In this document: positions 20,564 to 30,820 of the stretch, one piece after another
Layout of the letters: every line of letters begins with the position of its first letter
How positions within the stretch are numbered: position 1 is the stretch's first letter
Assembly (NCBI GenBank): GCA_029982755.1
Contig: JARRBR010000007.1
Span: 1 to 44,211 of the forward strand
Reading direction: 5' to 3'
DNA from: Rhodocyclaceae bacterium
GTDB lineage: Bacteria; Pseudomonadota; Gammaproteobacteria; Burkholderiales; Rhodocyclaceae
DNA: 44,211 bases
Made by a program: the position numbers and the translations under genes
The notes under the pieces: generated by a model
Database searches by the model: none
What the model saw: only the letters and a program-made list of their open reading frames with translations
Told to the model about the DNA's origin: nothing

Positions 20564-22714
20564 TTACTTCACTTCTTTGAGATGGAACAGGCGGTGCTTG
20601 TCGACCGTCGTCTCGAAGCCGTCGGGCACCACGAAGGTCGTTGCGTCCGATTCGATGATCGCGGGCCCGACGATGTGGTTGCCTGCCTTGAGCGCTTCCA
20701 TCTTCCACAGCGCGGCCTCGACCCAGCGCTTGTGGCGGTAGAACGGACGGGTGCCCAGATAGGCTTCCTTCGGCGGGTTCGGCCCGCAGTCCGGGTCTTC
20801 CGGCAGCACCGGCTTCTGCGTCACCACCATGCCGCGCAGGATCGCGCCGGTGATCGAGAAGCCCAGCTCCGGCGAGCGCGCCGAATTGGCATAGACGCGA
20901 CCGTAGGTGTTCTCGAAGGTCTCGATGATCTGGTTCCAGTCCGCCGCCGTCGCCGCGGAGGACACCGGCGAGACGATCTCGAGGTCGTTCAGCTGGCCCA
21001 TGTACTGCATCTTGTAGCCCGGGATCAGCATCACGTCTTCCGGCTTGTAGCCGTTGATCACGAACTCATCGATGACCTTGACTGCCAGCTCTTCCCAGGC
21101 TTGCTGGAGGCTGGCGCAGGCCGCCGCCTTCTCGGCATCGCTGGCGAACTGGGCCACGCCGAGGTCGACCGACTTGTCGTAGCGATACTCGAAGTCGGCG
21201 CAGGCGCAGCCGAAGGCCGAGAAGCCGGCCGCCCAGGCAGGGACCACGACGTCCTTGAAGCCGACGCCCTCGGTATAGCCATAGGTATGCACCGGGCCGG
21301 CACCGCCGTAGGAGAAGCAGGTGAACTCGGCCGGGTTGTAGCCCTTGGCGCTGATGTTGGCGCGCAGGTACTCGGAGAGCGTCAGGTCGAGCAGCTCGAT
21401 CACGCCCGCGGCCGCATCCTCCACCGACAGCCCGAGCGGATCGGCGATCTGCGCCTTGATGTGGTCGCGCGCCCGCTGCACGTCGAGCTTGATTGCGCCG
21501 CCGAGGAAGTTCTCGGGGTTGAGGTAGCCCAGCACGACGTGGCAGTCGGACACCGACACCGTATCCAGGCCGCTTTCCGGCCAGCAGGTGCCGACGCGGT
21601 AGCCGGCGCTGTCCGGGCCGAGCTTGATCGACTTGCTGTACGGGTCGATGCGCACGAAGCTACCGGCACCGGCGCCGACCGAGTCCATCGCGACCAGCGG
21701 CAGCGACAGCACCAGGCGGGCCATGTCGGGGTCGGACTTGATCGCGAAGCTGCCCTTGGTGATCAGCGCGACGTCGAAGGAGGTGCCGCCGATGTCCGAG
21801 CAGGCGATGTTCTCGTCGCCCAGGTACTCGCCGAGCAGCTTGGAGCCGATGACGCCGCCGATCGGGCCGGAGACGATGGTACGGGCCAGCTCCTTGGCCT
21901 TCCACGAGATGGTGCCGCCGTGGGTGGCCATCACGCGCAGGTCGAACTTCGCGCCGTGCTTCTTGAAGCGGTCGCTCACCTTCTTCAGCGTCTGACGCGA
22001 AGGTTCGGCGCCGTAGGCTTCGAGGATCGTCGTGTTCATCCGGTGGCTTTCCTTGCGCGACGGGTAGTAATCCACCGACGCAAACACCGGGATATCCGCC
22101 TTGAGCCGCTTCAGCTCGTCCCTGACCAGGTCACGGGCGCGCTGCTCACTGCTCTCGTTTTTGTGGGACTGCAGCAGGCAGATCACGATCGCCTGCGAAC
22201 CGGCTTCCACCAGGTCGCGCGTCGCCTGGCGCACTTCTTCCTCGCGCAGCGGGATCACGACCTTGCCCTGGACGTCGGTGCGCTCGGTGACGCCGCGGGT
22301 ACGCGACACCGGCACCAGGGGCTCGTCGTAGCGGTGGGTATTGAGGTGGATGCGGTCTTCCAGCGCATAGCCGAGGTAGCTCTGCAGCGCGCGGCCCATG
22401 GAGTGGATCTGCTCGAAGCCGCGGTTGCAGATCAGGCCGACGTCGAGGCCCTTGCGGCTCAGGATGCGGTTGAGCATCGCGGTGCCGGAATAGACGCAGG
22501 TCGCCAGCTCAGGGTAGACCTCGTCGACGTCGCGCCCCCAGTGGGCGAGCGCGTCCTGCGAGGAGTTGAAGATGGCGAGCGATTCGTCCGCCGGATTGCT
22601 CTGCGCCTTGCCGACGACGAAGCGGCCGTCGTCGCGCACGAAGAAGGTGTCGGTCATCGTGCCGCCGGCATCGATGCCCATCACCTGTACGCGTGCTGCG
22701 GTCTGTACTTGCAT
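20564..22714 (-). CDS. acxA: Acetone carboxylase beta subunit (HyuA family)
   Basis: This 716-residue protein, as is usual for AcxA, is a hydantoinase A/oxoprolinase-type ATPase that phosphorylates bicarbonate and acetone. The N-terminal ASKHA phosphate loop reads GIDAGGTMTDTFF (13-25). The second phosphate motif is CSDIGGTSFDVALI, and SYGGAGPVHTYGY lies in the C-terminal half. I start at ATG 22714 because GGAG is seven bases upstream and the length then equals the family's. An in-frame ATG at 22756 would lie about nine bases from the predicted sigma-54 start, without a ribosome site. It is the first gene of acxABC. Confidence 0.97.
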   Translation of the reverse strand: MQVQTAARVQVMGIDAGGTMTDTFFVRDDGRFVVGKAQSNPADESLAIFNSSQDALAHWGRDVDEVYPELATCVYSGTAMLNRILSRKGLDVGLICNRGFEQIHSMGRALQSYLGYALEDRIHLNTHRYDEPLVPVSRTRGVTERTDVQGKVVIPLREEEVRQATRDLVEAGSQAIVICLLQSHKNESSEQRARDLVRDELKRLKADIPVFASVDYYPSRKESHRMNTTILEAYGAEPSRQTLKKVSDRFKKHGAKFDLRVMATHGGTISWKAKELARTIVSGPIGGVIGSKLLGEYLGDENIACSDIGGTSFDVALITKGSFAIKSDPDMARLVLSLPLVAMDSVGAGAGSFVRIDPYSKSIKLGPDSAGYRVGTCWPESGLDTVSVSDCHVVLGYLNPENFLGGAIKLDVQRARDHIKAQIADPLGLSVEDAAAGVIELLDLTLSEYLRANISAKGYNPAEFTCFSYGGAGPVHTYGYTEGVGFKDVVVPAWAAGFSAFGCACADFEYRYDKSVDLGVAQFASDAEKAAACASLQQAWEELAVKVIDEFVINGYKPEDVMLIPGYKMQYMGQLNDLEIVSPVSSAATAADWNQIIETFENTYGRVYANSARSPELGFSITGAILRGMVVTQKPVLPEDPDCGPNPPKEAYLGTRPFYRHKRWVEAALWKMEALKAGNHIVGPAIIESDATTFVVPDGFETTVDKHRLFHLKEVK

Positions 22715-22775
22715 GGTTGTCTCCGTTCCTTCTGGTTGGATGAACGCCTGGTGCATCTGGCACCAATGCCTTCAT

Positions 22776-22791
22776 TGCAACCGCCATGCCA
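22776..22791 (-). promoter_or_regulatory. Sigma-54 (-24/-12) promoter of acxABC
   Basis: On the minus strand TGGCATGGCGGTTGCA has the invariant GG and GC exactly ten bases apart. The predicted start is near 22765, about 50 bases before the acxA ATG. This fits activation by the AcoR-type regulator encoded 6 kb downstream. Confidence 0.85.
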
Positions 22792-22911
22792 CCTCGGCGT
22801 CTGTGCGCCGCAGCACGCCTCCAGGGTGCATTGCTGCAGCATGGGAGGCCGTCCAACGCTGCATCGCCGCATGAAGGCGTCGAGCGCCGTGGCGACCGAG
22901 ATCGAGATGGA

Positions 22912-22948
22912 CGTCCGGTTTCCGAACGTATGGGAACGGGCTCCGGAC
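22912..22948 (-). promoter_or_regulatory. Candidate AcxR enhancer site upstream of acxABC
   Basis: CGTCCGGTTTCCGAACG (22912-22928 on the plus strand) matches the acxR upstream repeat at 15 of 17 positions. The site is bounded by an inverted GTCCGG...CCGGAC (22913-22918 / 22943-22948). It is about 150-185 bp upstream of the sigma-54 start, the same distance as at acxR. The rest of the 22792-23048 gap holds a TGCTGCAGCA palindrome near 22836 and the 5' end of the divergent helicase gene. Confidence 0.6.
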
Positions 22949-23048
22949 AGACCGCGGCCCAGCAGATATCGAGGTCTGCCGGCGTACTGCGCAGGCGAGA
23001 ACGTGTAGACTTTCCGGTTTTGCCCTCGCGCCTGCCCCCGATCCGCCC

Positions 23049-26000
23049 ATGACCCCGCTCGACCGCTTCACCCAGGATGACCTGATCGCCCAGCTCGGCA
23101 TGGAGACCGTGGCCAAGGGGCTCGGCTACCTGAGCCGGGTGAGTGCGCTTTCGGCCGAGGGCAGCGAGGTGTCGGCCCTGGTCAAGGGCCGGCAGCGCAC
23201 GCCCTACGACGTCGTCGCCGACGTCACCGAAGCGGACGGGCGACCGACCCTGGTCAGCAAGTGCACCTGCCCGATGGGCTACGACTGCAAGCACGTGGCG
23301 GCGATGATGTTGTTGCTGCTGCACCAGCGCCGCCGGCCCGACCGTCCGCGCGAGCAGGTACTGGCCTGGGTGGAGGGCTTTCGCCACGCGGCCAGCGCAC
23401 TCAACCCCGCCGCCGGGCGCAAGCGCAAGGCGGCGGCCAGCACGCACGCGCTGCGCTACGTGATCGAGCCTGACAGCTACCACGCCGAGTACTACGTCGC
23501 CTGCTACAAGGTGCGGCTCGACCAGCACGGACAGATCCGCCAGCGCGAGAGCTGGACCAACATCGAGCGTGCCCTGCAGGCACCACCCGCCTTCGTGGAC
23601 GAGACCGACCTCGAGATCCTGCGCCTGCTGTGGGCGCACCGGCCGCGCGGACGCACCATCCCCAGCGTCGGCCTGCCGCTCGAAGGACGCAACAGCAGCG
23701 AGCTGATGGGCAAGCTGCTCGCCAGCGAGCGCGTGCATTTCGCCAGCCTTGCCAACCCGTTACTGAACGCGGGCGAAGCGCGCCCGGGCACGCCCGACTG
23801 GATGCTGACCGCCGACGGCCTGCGTGCGCCGGTGCTCAAGGTGGAGCCCGCTGCCGAGCGCATCCTGCCCCTGCTGCCGCCCTGGTACGTGGACGCCGCG
23901 CGCGCCGAGGCCGGCCCGATCACGCTCGAGGTGCCGGCCGAACTCGTGCAGCGCCTGCTGTGGCTGCCGCCGCTGACCCAGGCCGAATCCGAGCTCGTCG
24001 CCGCAACCCTGGCCGAAGTGGCGCCCACGCTGCCCGCCCCGACCCAGCGCGGCGAGCCTCCGATCGAGCTCGGCGGCGTGCCGGTGGCGGTGCTGCGGCT
24101 CGCCACCCTGCCGGTCCATCACCTGCGCTTTCGCGGCTACGCGGCTTACGGCACCTACGAGTTCGACTTCGCCGTGCTCGCCTTCCGCTACGGCCCGGTC
24201 ACCATCGACGCCGGCGACGGCAGGCTCTTCCACCCCCTGGCCGATGGCCGCAGCGCCCGCCTGACCCGCGACGAAGCCGCCGAACGCGCCGCCGCGCAGA
24301 AGCTGACCGCAGTCGGCTTCACCCGCGTGCCGCTGGGCGCGGTGCAGGCGAGCTTCGGCACGCTGCCGACCGAGGCCCTCGGCCTGGCGAGCGAGGCGGC
24401 GTGGCCCGGCTTCATGTCCGACACCCTGCCCGCCCTGCGCGCGGATGGGTGGGTGGTGGAGTTTCCCACCGACTTCCGCCACCACGCGATCGACATCGAC
24501 CAGCTCATGCTCGACATCGACGAAGGCGAGGACGGCTGGCTGGGCCTGTCGCCCGGCATCGAGGTCGACGGCAAGGCGCTGCCGCTCGCCCCGCTGCTCG
24601 CCGGCCTGTTCGCACAGGATGCGCGCTGGCTGTCGGGCCGGCTCGACGACATCGCCGACAACGAGGCGCTGATCCTCGAGGATGAGGCCCTCGGCCGCCT
24701 GCGCATCAGCGCCGCACGCCTGAAGCCGCTGGTACGCGCACTGGTTGACCTGTTCGACCGCCCCGACGGCGACCTGCGCCTGTCCGCGCTCGACGCCCCG
24801 CGCCTGGCCGACCTCGATCTGCCGGGGCGCGGCAGCGCACGCATCGCCGAGATCGCCGCCCGCCTGCGCGACGCCGAAGGTATCCAGGCGGTCGCCGCGC
24901 CCGCGGGTTTCCGCGCCGAACTGCGCCCGTATCAGCTCGAAGGCCTGGCCTGGCTGCAGCACCTGGTGCGCCACGGCCTCGCCGGCATCCTCGCCGACGA
25001 CATGGGCCTGGGCAAGACCGCACAGACGCTCGCCCACCTGCTCACCGAAAAGCACGCCGGCCGGCTGGATGTGCCGGCGCTGGTCGTGCTGCCCACGTCG
25101 CTGGTGTTCAACTGGCAGGCCGAGGCCGAGCGCTTCGCCCCCGACCTCAAGGTGCTGAACCTGCACGGTTCCGATCGCCACGCCCGCTTCGAAGAACTGG
25201 ACGCGGGCGACGCCGGCGGCGCGAGGATCGATGTCGCGCTCACCACCTACCCGCTGCTGTGGCGCGACGCCGAGCAGCTGCAGGCGCGCGAGTGGAGCCT
25301 GCTGATCCTGGACGAGGCGCAGACGGTCAAGAACGCCGCAAGCAAGGGCGCGCAGGTGATCCGCCAGCTCAAGGCGCGCCACCGCCTGGGACTCACCGGC
25401 ACGCCGCTCGAGAACCACCTCGGCGAGCTGTGGGCGCAGTTCGACTTCCTGCTCCCCGGCTTCCTCGGCACGCACAAGCAATTCACCCAGACCTGGCGCA
25501 CGCCGATCGAGAAGCATGGCGACAGCGTGCGCCGCGACCTGCTCGCCGCGCGCCTGCGCCCCTTCATCCTGCGCCGGCGCAAGGAAGACGTCGCCACCGA
25601 GCTGCCGCCCAAGACCGTGATCGTACGCAGCGTCGGCCTCGAAGGCGGCCAGCGCGACCTCTACGAGACGGTGCGCGCGGCGATGGACGAGAAGGTGCGC
25701 GCCGAGATCGCCGGCAAGGGCTTCGCGCGCAGCCAGATCGTGATCCTCGACGCCCTGCTCAAGCTGCGCCAGGTGTGCTGCGACCCGCGCCTGCTCAAGT
25801 CGCCGGCGGCCGCGCGCGTCAAGGAGCGCGCCAAGCTCGACCTGCTGATGGACATGCTGCCGGAGCTGATCGACGAGGGCCGGCGCATCCTGGTGTTCTC
25901 GCAGTTCACCACCATGCTCGGCCTGATCGCGACCGAGCTCGACCGCGCGAAGATCGGCTGGGTGGCGCTGACCGGCGACACCCGCGACCGCCGCATCCCG

Positions 26001-26351
26001 GTGGAAGACTTCCAGAAGGGCCGCGTGCCGGTGTTCCTGATCAGCCTGAAGGCGGGCGGCGTGGGCCTAAACCTCACCGCCGCCGACACCGTGATCCACT
26101 ACGACCCGTGGTGGAACCCCGCGGCCGAGAACCAGGCCACCGACCGCGCCCACCGCATCGGCCAGGACAAGCCGGTGTTCGTGTTCAAGCTGGTATGCGC
26201 GGGCAGCATCGAGGAGAAGATCCTCGCGCTGCAGGAGAAGAAGGCGGCGCTGGCCGAGAGCGTGCTGTCCGAGGACGCCAACGCGCTCGCCAAGTTCGGC
26301 GAGGCCGACATCGCCGCGCTGCTGGCGCCGCTGCCGGCCCCCGCACGGTAA
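23049..26351 (+). CDS. SWIM zinc-finger SNF2-family helicase-like ATPase
   Basis: This protein of 1100 residues carries an N-terminal SWIM zinc finger (Cys72, Cys74, Cys80, His82: CTCPMGYDCKH), a long middle region of the bacterial SNF2-associated type, and a full Swi2/Snf2 motor. Motor motifs are Walker A DDMGLGKTAQT (about 648-658), DEAQ (about 754) and LTGTPLENHLGELWAQFDFL. The helicase-C lobe has LKAGGVGLNLTAADTVIHYD and DRAHRIGQ (about 1032-1039). These proteins are dsDNA-dependent translocases, and the bacterial role is poorly known (often proposed as RapA-like or repair). It is divergent from acxA, with about 330 bases between. The start lacks a strong ribosome site. TAGACT at 23006-23011 is a weak -10 candidate. 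Confidence 0.93.
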   Translation: MTPLDRFTQDDLIAQLGMETVAKGLGYLSRVSALSAEGSEVSALVKGRQRTPYDVVADVTEADGRPTLVSKCTCPMGYDCKHVAAMMLLLLHQRRRPDRPREQVLAWVEGFRHAASALNPAAGRKRKAAASTHALRYVIEPDSYHAEYYVACYKVRLDQHGQIRQRESWTNIERALQAPPAFVDETDLEILRLLWAHRPRGRTIPSVGLPLEGRNSSELMGKLLASERVHFASLANPLLNAGEARPGTPDWMLTADGLRAPVLKVEPAAERILPLLPPWYVDAARAEAGPITLEVPAELVQRLLWLPPLTQAESELVAATLAEVAPTLPAPTQRGEPPIELGGVPVAVLRLATLPVHHLRFRGYAAYGTYEFDFAVLAFRYGPVTIDAGDGRLFHPLADGRSARLTRDEAAERAAAQKLTAVGFTRVPLGAVQASFGTLPTEALGLASEAAWPGFMSDTLPALRADGWVVEFPTDFRHHAIDIDQLMLDIDEGEDGWLGLSPGIEVDGKALPLAPLLAGLFAQDARWLSGRLDDIADNEALILEDEALGRLRISAARLKPLVRALVDLFDRPDGDLRLSALDAPRLADLDLPGRGSARIAEIAARLRDAEGIQAVAAPAGFRAELRPYQLEGLAWLQHLVRHGLAGILADDMGLGKTAQTLAHLLTEKHAGRLDVPALVVLPTSLVFNWQAEAERFAPDLKVLNLHGSDRHARFEELDAGDAGGARIDVALTTYPLLWRDAEQLQAREWSLLILDEAQTVKNAASKGAQVIRQLKARHRLGLTGTPLENHLGELWAQFDFLLPGFLGTHKQFTQTWRTPIEKHGDSVRRDLLAARLRPFILRRRKEDVATELPPKTVIVRSVGLEGGQRDLYETVRAAMDEKVRAEIAGKGFARSQIVILDALLKLRQVCCDPRLLKSPAAARVKERAKLDLLMDMLPELIDEGRRILVFSQFTTMLGLIATELDRAKIGWVALTGDTRDRRIPVEDFQKGRVPVFLISLKAGGVGLNLTAADTVIHYDPWWNPAAENQATDRAHRIGQDKPVFVFKLVCAGSIEEKILALQEKKAALAESVLSEDANALAKFGEADIAALLAPLPAPAR

Positions 26352-26357
26352 ACGCGA

Positions 26358-26392
26358 CGAAGCCCGGCAGGGCGGACCCTGGCCGGGCTTCG
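26358..26392. terminator. Hairpin between convergent helicase and OmpA lipoprotein genes
   Basis: An 11-bp stem, CGAAGCCCGGC / GCCGGGCTTCG, encloses a 13-base loop that can itself pair (AGGG..CCCT). It begins six bases after the helicase stop. No U-tract follows on either strand. Its place between convergent genes suggests a shared terminator. Confidence 0.6.
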
Positions 26393-26408
26393 TGTAGGCG
26401 CAGAGAAC

Positions 26409-27074
26409 TCAGCGTGCCGCTTCGGCGACGAAGATCTCGACGCGACGGTTCATGGCGCGACCGGAGGCGGTCGAGTTGTCGGCGATCGGCTGACGCGAGC
26501 CACGGCCGTCGATCGCGATGCGCTGCGCGGAAACGCCACGCATCACCAGATAGTCGCGGGTGGCGGCGGCGCGATTGATCGACAGCGGGTCGTTCACCGC
26601 ATCGGAGCCGGTGCTGTCGGTGTGGCCGATGATGGTCACGGTGGTCACCGGGTGCTGGTTCAGCGTGGTGGCCAGCCGGTCGAGCACCGGACGCATGTTC
26701 GGCTTGATGTCGTAGCGGCCCACGTCGAAGGAGACGTCGGCGGGGATGTCGACCTTAAGCTGGTTGTCGGCGGTCTGGCTGACGCCGATGCCGGTACCGG
26801 CGGTGGCCTGCTCCATCTCGGCCTTCTGCTTCTGCATGTTCTGCGACCACAGATAGCCGCCACCCGCGCCCAGCGCCGCGCCGATGGCCGCGCCGGTGGC
26901 GGCGCTCTTGCCCTTGTTGCCGCCGGCAGTGGCTGCGCCGATCAGGCCGCCTGCCACGGCACCGATCGCGGCACCCATGCCGGTATCGCGCTGTGTTTCG
27001 GACATGTTGGCGCAGCCGGACAGGCCGGCCATGGCGAGGGAGACTGCGGAAAGCGTGACGATGATCTTCTTCAT
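26409..27074 (-). CDS. OmpA-family outer-membrane lipoprotein (YiaD-like)
   Basis: This 221-residue protein starts with a lipoprotein signal, MKKIIVTLSAVSLAMAGLSGC (Cys21). A glycine-zipper segment follows (about 33-75: GAAIGAVAGGLIGAA and GAAIGAALGAGGGYLW), then a C-terminal OmpA domain (about 105-221). The domain contains TIIGHTDSTGSDAVN and the peptidoglycan-contact end NRRVEIFV. It should tether the outer membrane to peptidoglycan. GGAGGAAAA lies just before ATG 27074. CATAAT on the minus strand about 35 bases upstream is a possible -10. It is transcribed alone. Confidence 0.92.
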   Translation of the reverse strand: MKKIIVTLSAVSLAMAGLSGCANMSETQRDTGMGAAIGAVAGGLIGAATAGGNKGKSAATGAAIGAALGAGGGYLWSQNMQKQKAEMEQATAGTGIGVSQTADNQLKVDIPADVSFDVGRYDIKPNMRPVLDRLATTLNQHPVTTVTIIGHTDSTGSDAVNDPLSINRAAATRDYLVMRGVSAQRIAIDGRGSRQPIADNSTASGRAMNRRVEIFVAEAAR

Positions 27075-27225
27075 GTTGTTTTCCTCCGTTGAGCTGCGGG
27101 CAAGCGCCATTATGGCCGCTTCAGATTCCCACTCTAGCCCATCCGAGTGCAACAGAACATGACAACTGCGCCCGCTGCGGGAAGGCCACCGGGCAGCCGG
27201 TCGCGCCTTGCGCGGCCCGGCGCGC

Positions 27226-27609
27226 TCAGCCGCGCATGGCGTTGAACAGGGCGAACCCGGCCCAGGTCATCAGCAGCGAACCCGCAACATGCAGCAGCAC
27301 GTGCGCACCCAGCCAGCCGATCTCGCCCCGCTGCAGGAGGTGGAAGGCCTCGGCCGAGAAGCTCGAGAAGGTGGTCAGTCCGCCGAGCAGGCCGGTGGTG
27401 AGCAGCAGCTTCATCGCCGGCTGCAGCGTCGGCCAGGCCTGGATCACCGCAAGCGCCACGCCCATCAGCAGCCCGCCGAGCAGGTTCGCGACCAGCGTGC
27501 CCAGCGGCAGCAGCGCGAACAGCGGATTCAGCCACGCGCCCAGCCCCCAGCGCAGCCACGCGCCGCAGGCCGCGCCCACGCCCACGGCTGCGAATGCGGC
27601 GAGATTCAT
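27226..27609 (-). CDS. crcB: Fluoride channel CrcB/Fluc
   Basis: This 127-residue membrane protein has four helices, normal for CrcB. Signature segments are GAWLRWGLG near the N-terminus, NLLGGLLMG, and TTFSSFSAE, the fluoride-path Phe/Ser motif. It works as a dual-topology dimer to export fluoride. Start ATG 27609 follows AAGGAG nine bases upstream. I looked for a fluoride riboswitch in the leader and did not recognise one. The gene is divergent from glnS. Confidence 0.95.
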   Translation of the reverse strand: MNLAAFAAVGVGAACGAWLRWGLGAWLNPLFALLPLGTLVANLLGGLLMGVALAVIQAWPTLQPAMKLLLTTGLLGGLTTFSSFSAEAFHLLQRGEIGWLGAHVLLHVAGSLLMTWAGFALFNAMRG

Positions 27610-27749
27610 CGATCGTGCTCCTTGGTGGCGAGGGTGGATTTCGTTCGGCGTGCGCGCCCCGCATCCGGTTTCCGGCGCCCGGGCACGTCGCACAGCCCCG
27701 ATTCTACCCACCCCCACCCCGGCATCCGAGCCCTGCGCGGCCGATCGGC

Positions 27750-27755
27750 TACAAT
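27750..27755 (+). promoter_or_regulatory. -10-like element upstream of glnS
   Basis: TACAAT matches the -10 consensus at five of six positions and lies 55 bases before the glnS ATG. No good -35 is visible at 17 bases, so this is a tentative promoter. Confidence 0.4.
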
Positions 27756-27809
27756 TCCCGGTTACCGCTCACCGGCCGATCGGCCGCTCATTCCGATTCC
27801 GCACTCCCG

Positions 27810-29546
<1,737 letters not shown>

Positions 29547-29562
29547 GCGGGCGGAAGCGCCC

Positions 29563-30804
29563 TCAGAACTCGCCGCTCATGCCGAGCCGCACGTAGGCCC
29601 TTCGCCAGTCGAAGAAGTCGATGTTGCTGCGGTTGTCGACCCAGCCCAGCTGCAGGCGCGGCGACATCCGCCAGACTCGGAGGCGACGGTTGATCAGGTC
29701 CACGTCGAGCTCGGTGCTGCGCTCGGCGCGCGTGCGCCGGAAGAAGGGATCGGCCGCCGCGTAGTGCGTCCAGCTCGAGCGCGCCCCGGTTCCGGTGATC
29801 CAGCCCCCCGGCCATTCACGCACGTATCGCGCCGACAGCTGCGGCCGGTCGAAGCCGTAGGCCGACTCCCGCGCCGCCATGCGGGTGATGTGGGCGGCGA
29901 ACTCCCAGCGTCGGTCGGGCGCAGCAGCCAGCAGCAGGCGGGCGCTGGCCGTCGTCTGCCAGCCGTCGCGGAAAGGATGGTCGGGGTAATCCAGCTCCAG
30001 CGCCCCGAGACCGAGCTGCAGCGAGAGATCCGGGCGCAGCGGGCGAAACAGCGTCAGCGACACGACAGGCCCCGCGTAGAGGGCCTGTTGCTGGTAGCGC
30101 GCCCAGTGATGCCCTGCCTCGAGCGTCAGCGTGGCGTCGTTCAGGCGCAGGTGCCGGCCGGCCGTGGCCTGCAGATAGCTGAAATCGGACTCCCGGCCGC
30201 GGTGCTCGTCATGCTGCAGGTGGCCGCGCACGAACCAGAGCGGTGCGCCCGGAAGCGGTGCGCGACCGCCGAGCAGCGCACGCCAGCCAAAGGACTGTTT
30301 CGCGCGAGCATCGGCATTCAGGCGATAGCTCACGCCATCGATGACCACCTCCTCGTCGCTCGTCGCCTGATTGGGATTGCTGTCGCTGACCAGATCGAAG
30401 CTGAAGGAGAACGAGGGCAGCTCCTCGCGGATGCGGGCAAGGAAGTTCAGGACATTGCGACGGACCGCATCCGGCAGGGGATGGGCGAGCACCTGCTCGA
30501 AATGGTAGCGGGCGCCCTCGTTGTCGCCTGCCTGGGCAAGCACCCGGCCCAGTTCGAGTCGCGGGCGCAGCAGGGTCGGGTCGCGCGAAAGCATCTGCCG
30601 GAAGGCATCGGCCGCCTGCAGGGGACGACCGAGCACCGAGAGCAGCATGCCCTTCTCGAACAGCAGCTGCATGTTCGCCGGGTCGAGGCGCAGCTCGGCC
30701 TCCACCCGCGCGAGGCGCTCGGCGGCAGGCGGCCCGGGCGCAGCGGCGCAACCGATGGCAGCGGCGAGACCGAGCAGCAAAAAAGCGGCCCGCAGGCCGC
30801 TCAT
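29563..30804 (-). CDS. Slam-type surface lipoprotein translocator
   Basis: This 413-residue protein has a secretion signal with an AIGC lipobox-like end (about 1-20). An N-terminal TPR-like helical domain follows (about 28-130: AELRLDPANMQLLFEKGMLL, AADAFRQMLSRDP, LELGRVLAQAGDNEGA). A C-terminal DUF560-type beta barrel (about 140-413) begins FSFSFDLVSDSNPNQA and closes with an aromatic strand ending LGMSGEF. This is the two-domain layout of Slam proteins, which move lipoproteins to the cell surface. The adjacent upstream gene encodes a TbpB-like lipoprotein, as expected for a Slam substrate, with a 16-base gap. Start ATG 30804 lacks a strong ribosome site, which fits coupling to the upstream gene. 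Confidence 0.82.
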   Translation of the reverse strand: MSGLRAAFLLLGLAAAIGCAAAPGPPAAERLARVEAELRLDPANMQLLFEKGMLLSVLGRPLQAADAFRQMLSRDPTLLRPRLELGRVLAQAGDNEGARYHFEQVLAHPLPDAVRRNVLNFLARIREELPSFSFSFDLVSDSNPNQATSDEEVVIDGVSYRLNADARAKQSFGWRALLGGRAPLPGAPLWFVRGHLQHDEHRGRESDFSYLQATAGRHLRLNDATLTLEAGHHWARYQQQALYAGPVVSLTLFRPLRPDLSLQLGLGALELDYPDHPFRDGWQTTASARLLLAAAPDRRWEFAAHITRMAARESAYGFDRPQLSARYVREWPGGWITGTGARSSWTHYAAADPFFRRTRAERSTELDVDLINRRLRVWRMSPRLQLGWVDNRSNIDFFDWRRAYVRLGMSGEF

Positions 30805-30820
30805 GCCCAATGCGCGACGC

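Noticed and set aside
27610-27809. Fluoride riboswitch upstream of crcB
   Set aside because: I could not find the conserved crcB-motif segments on the minus strand in this leader.
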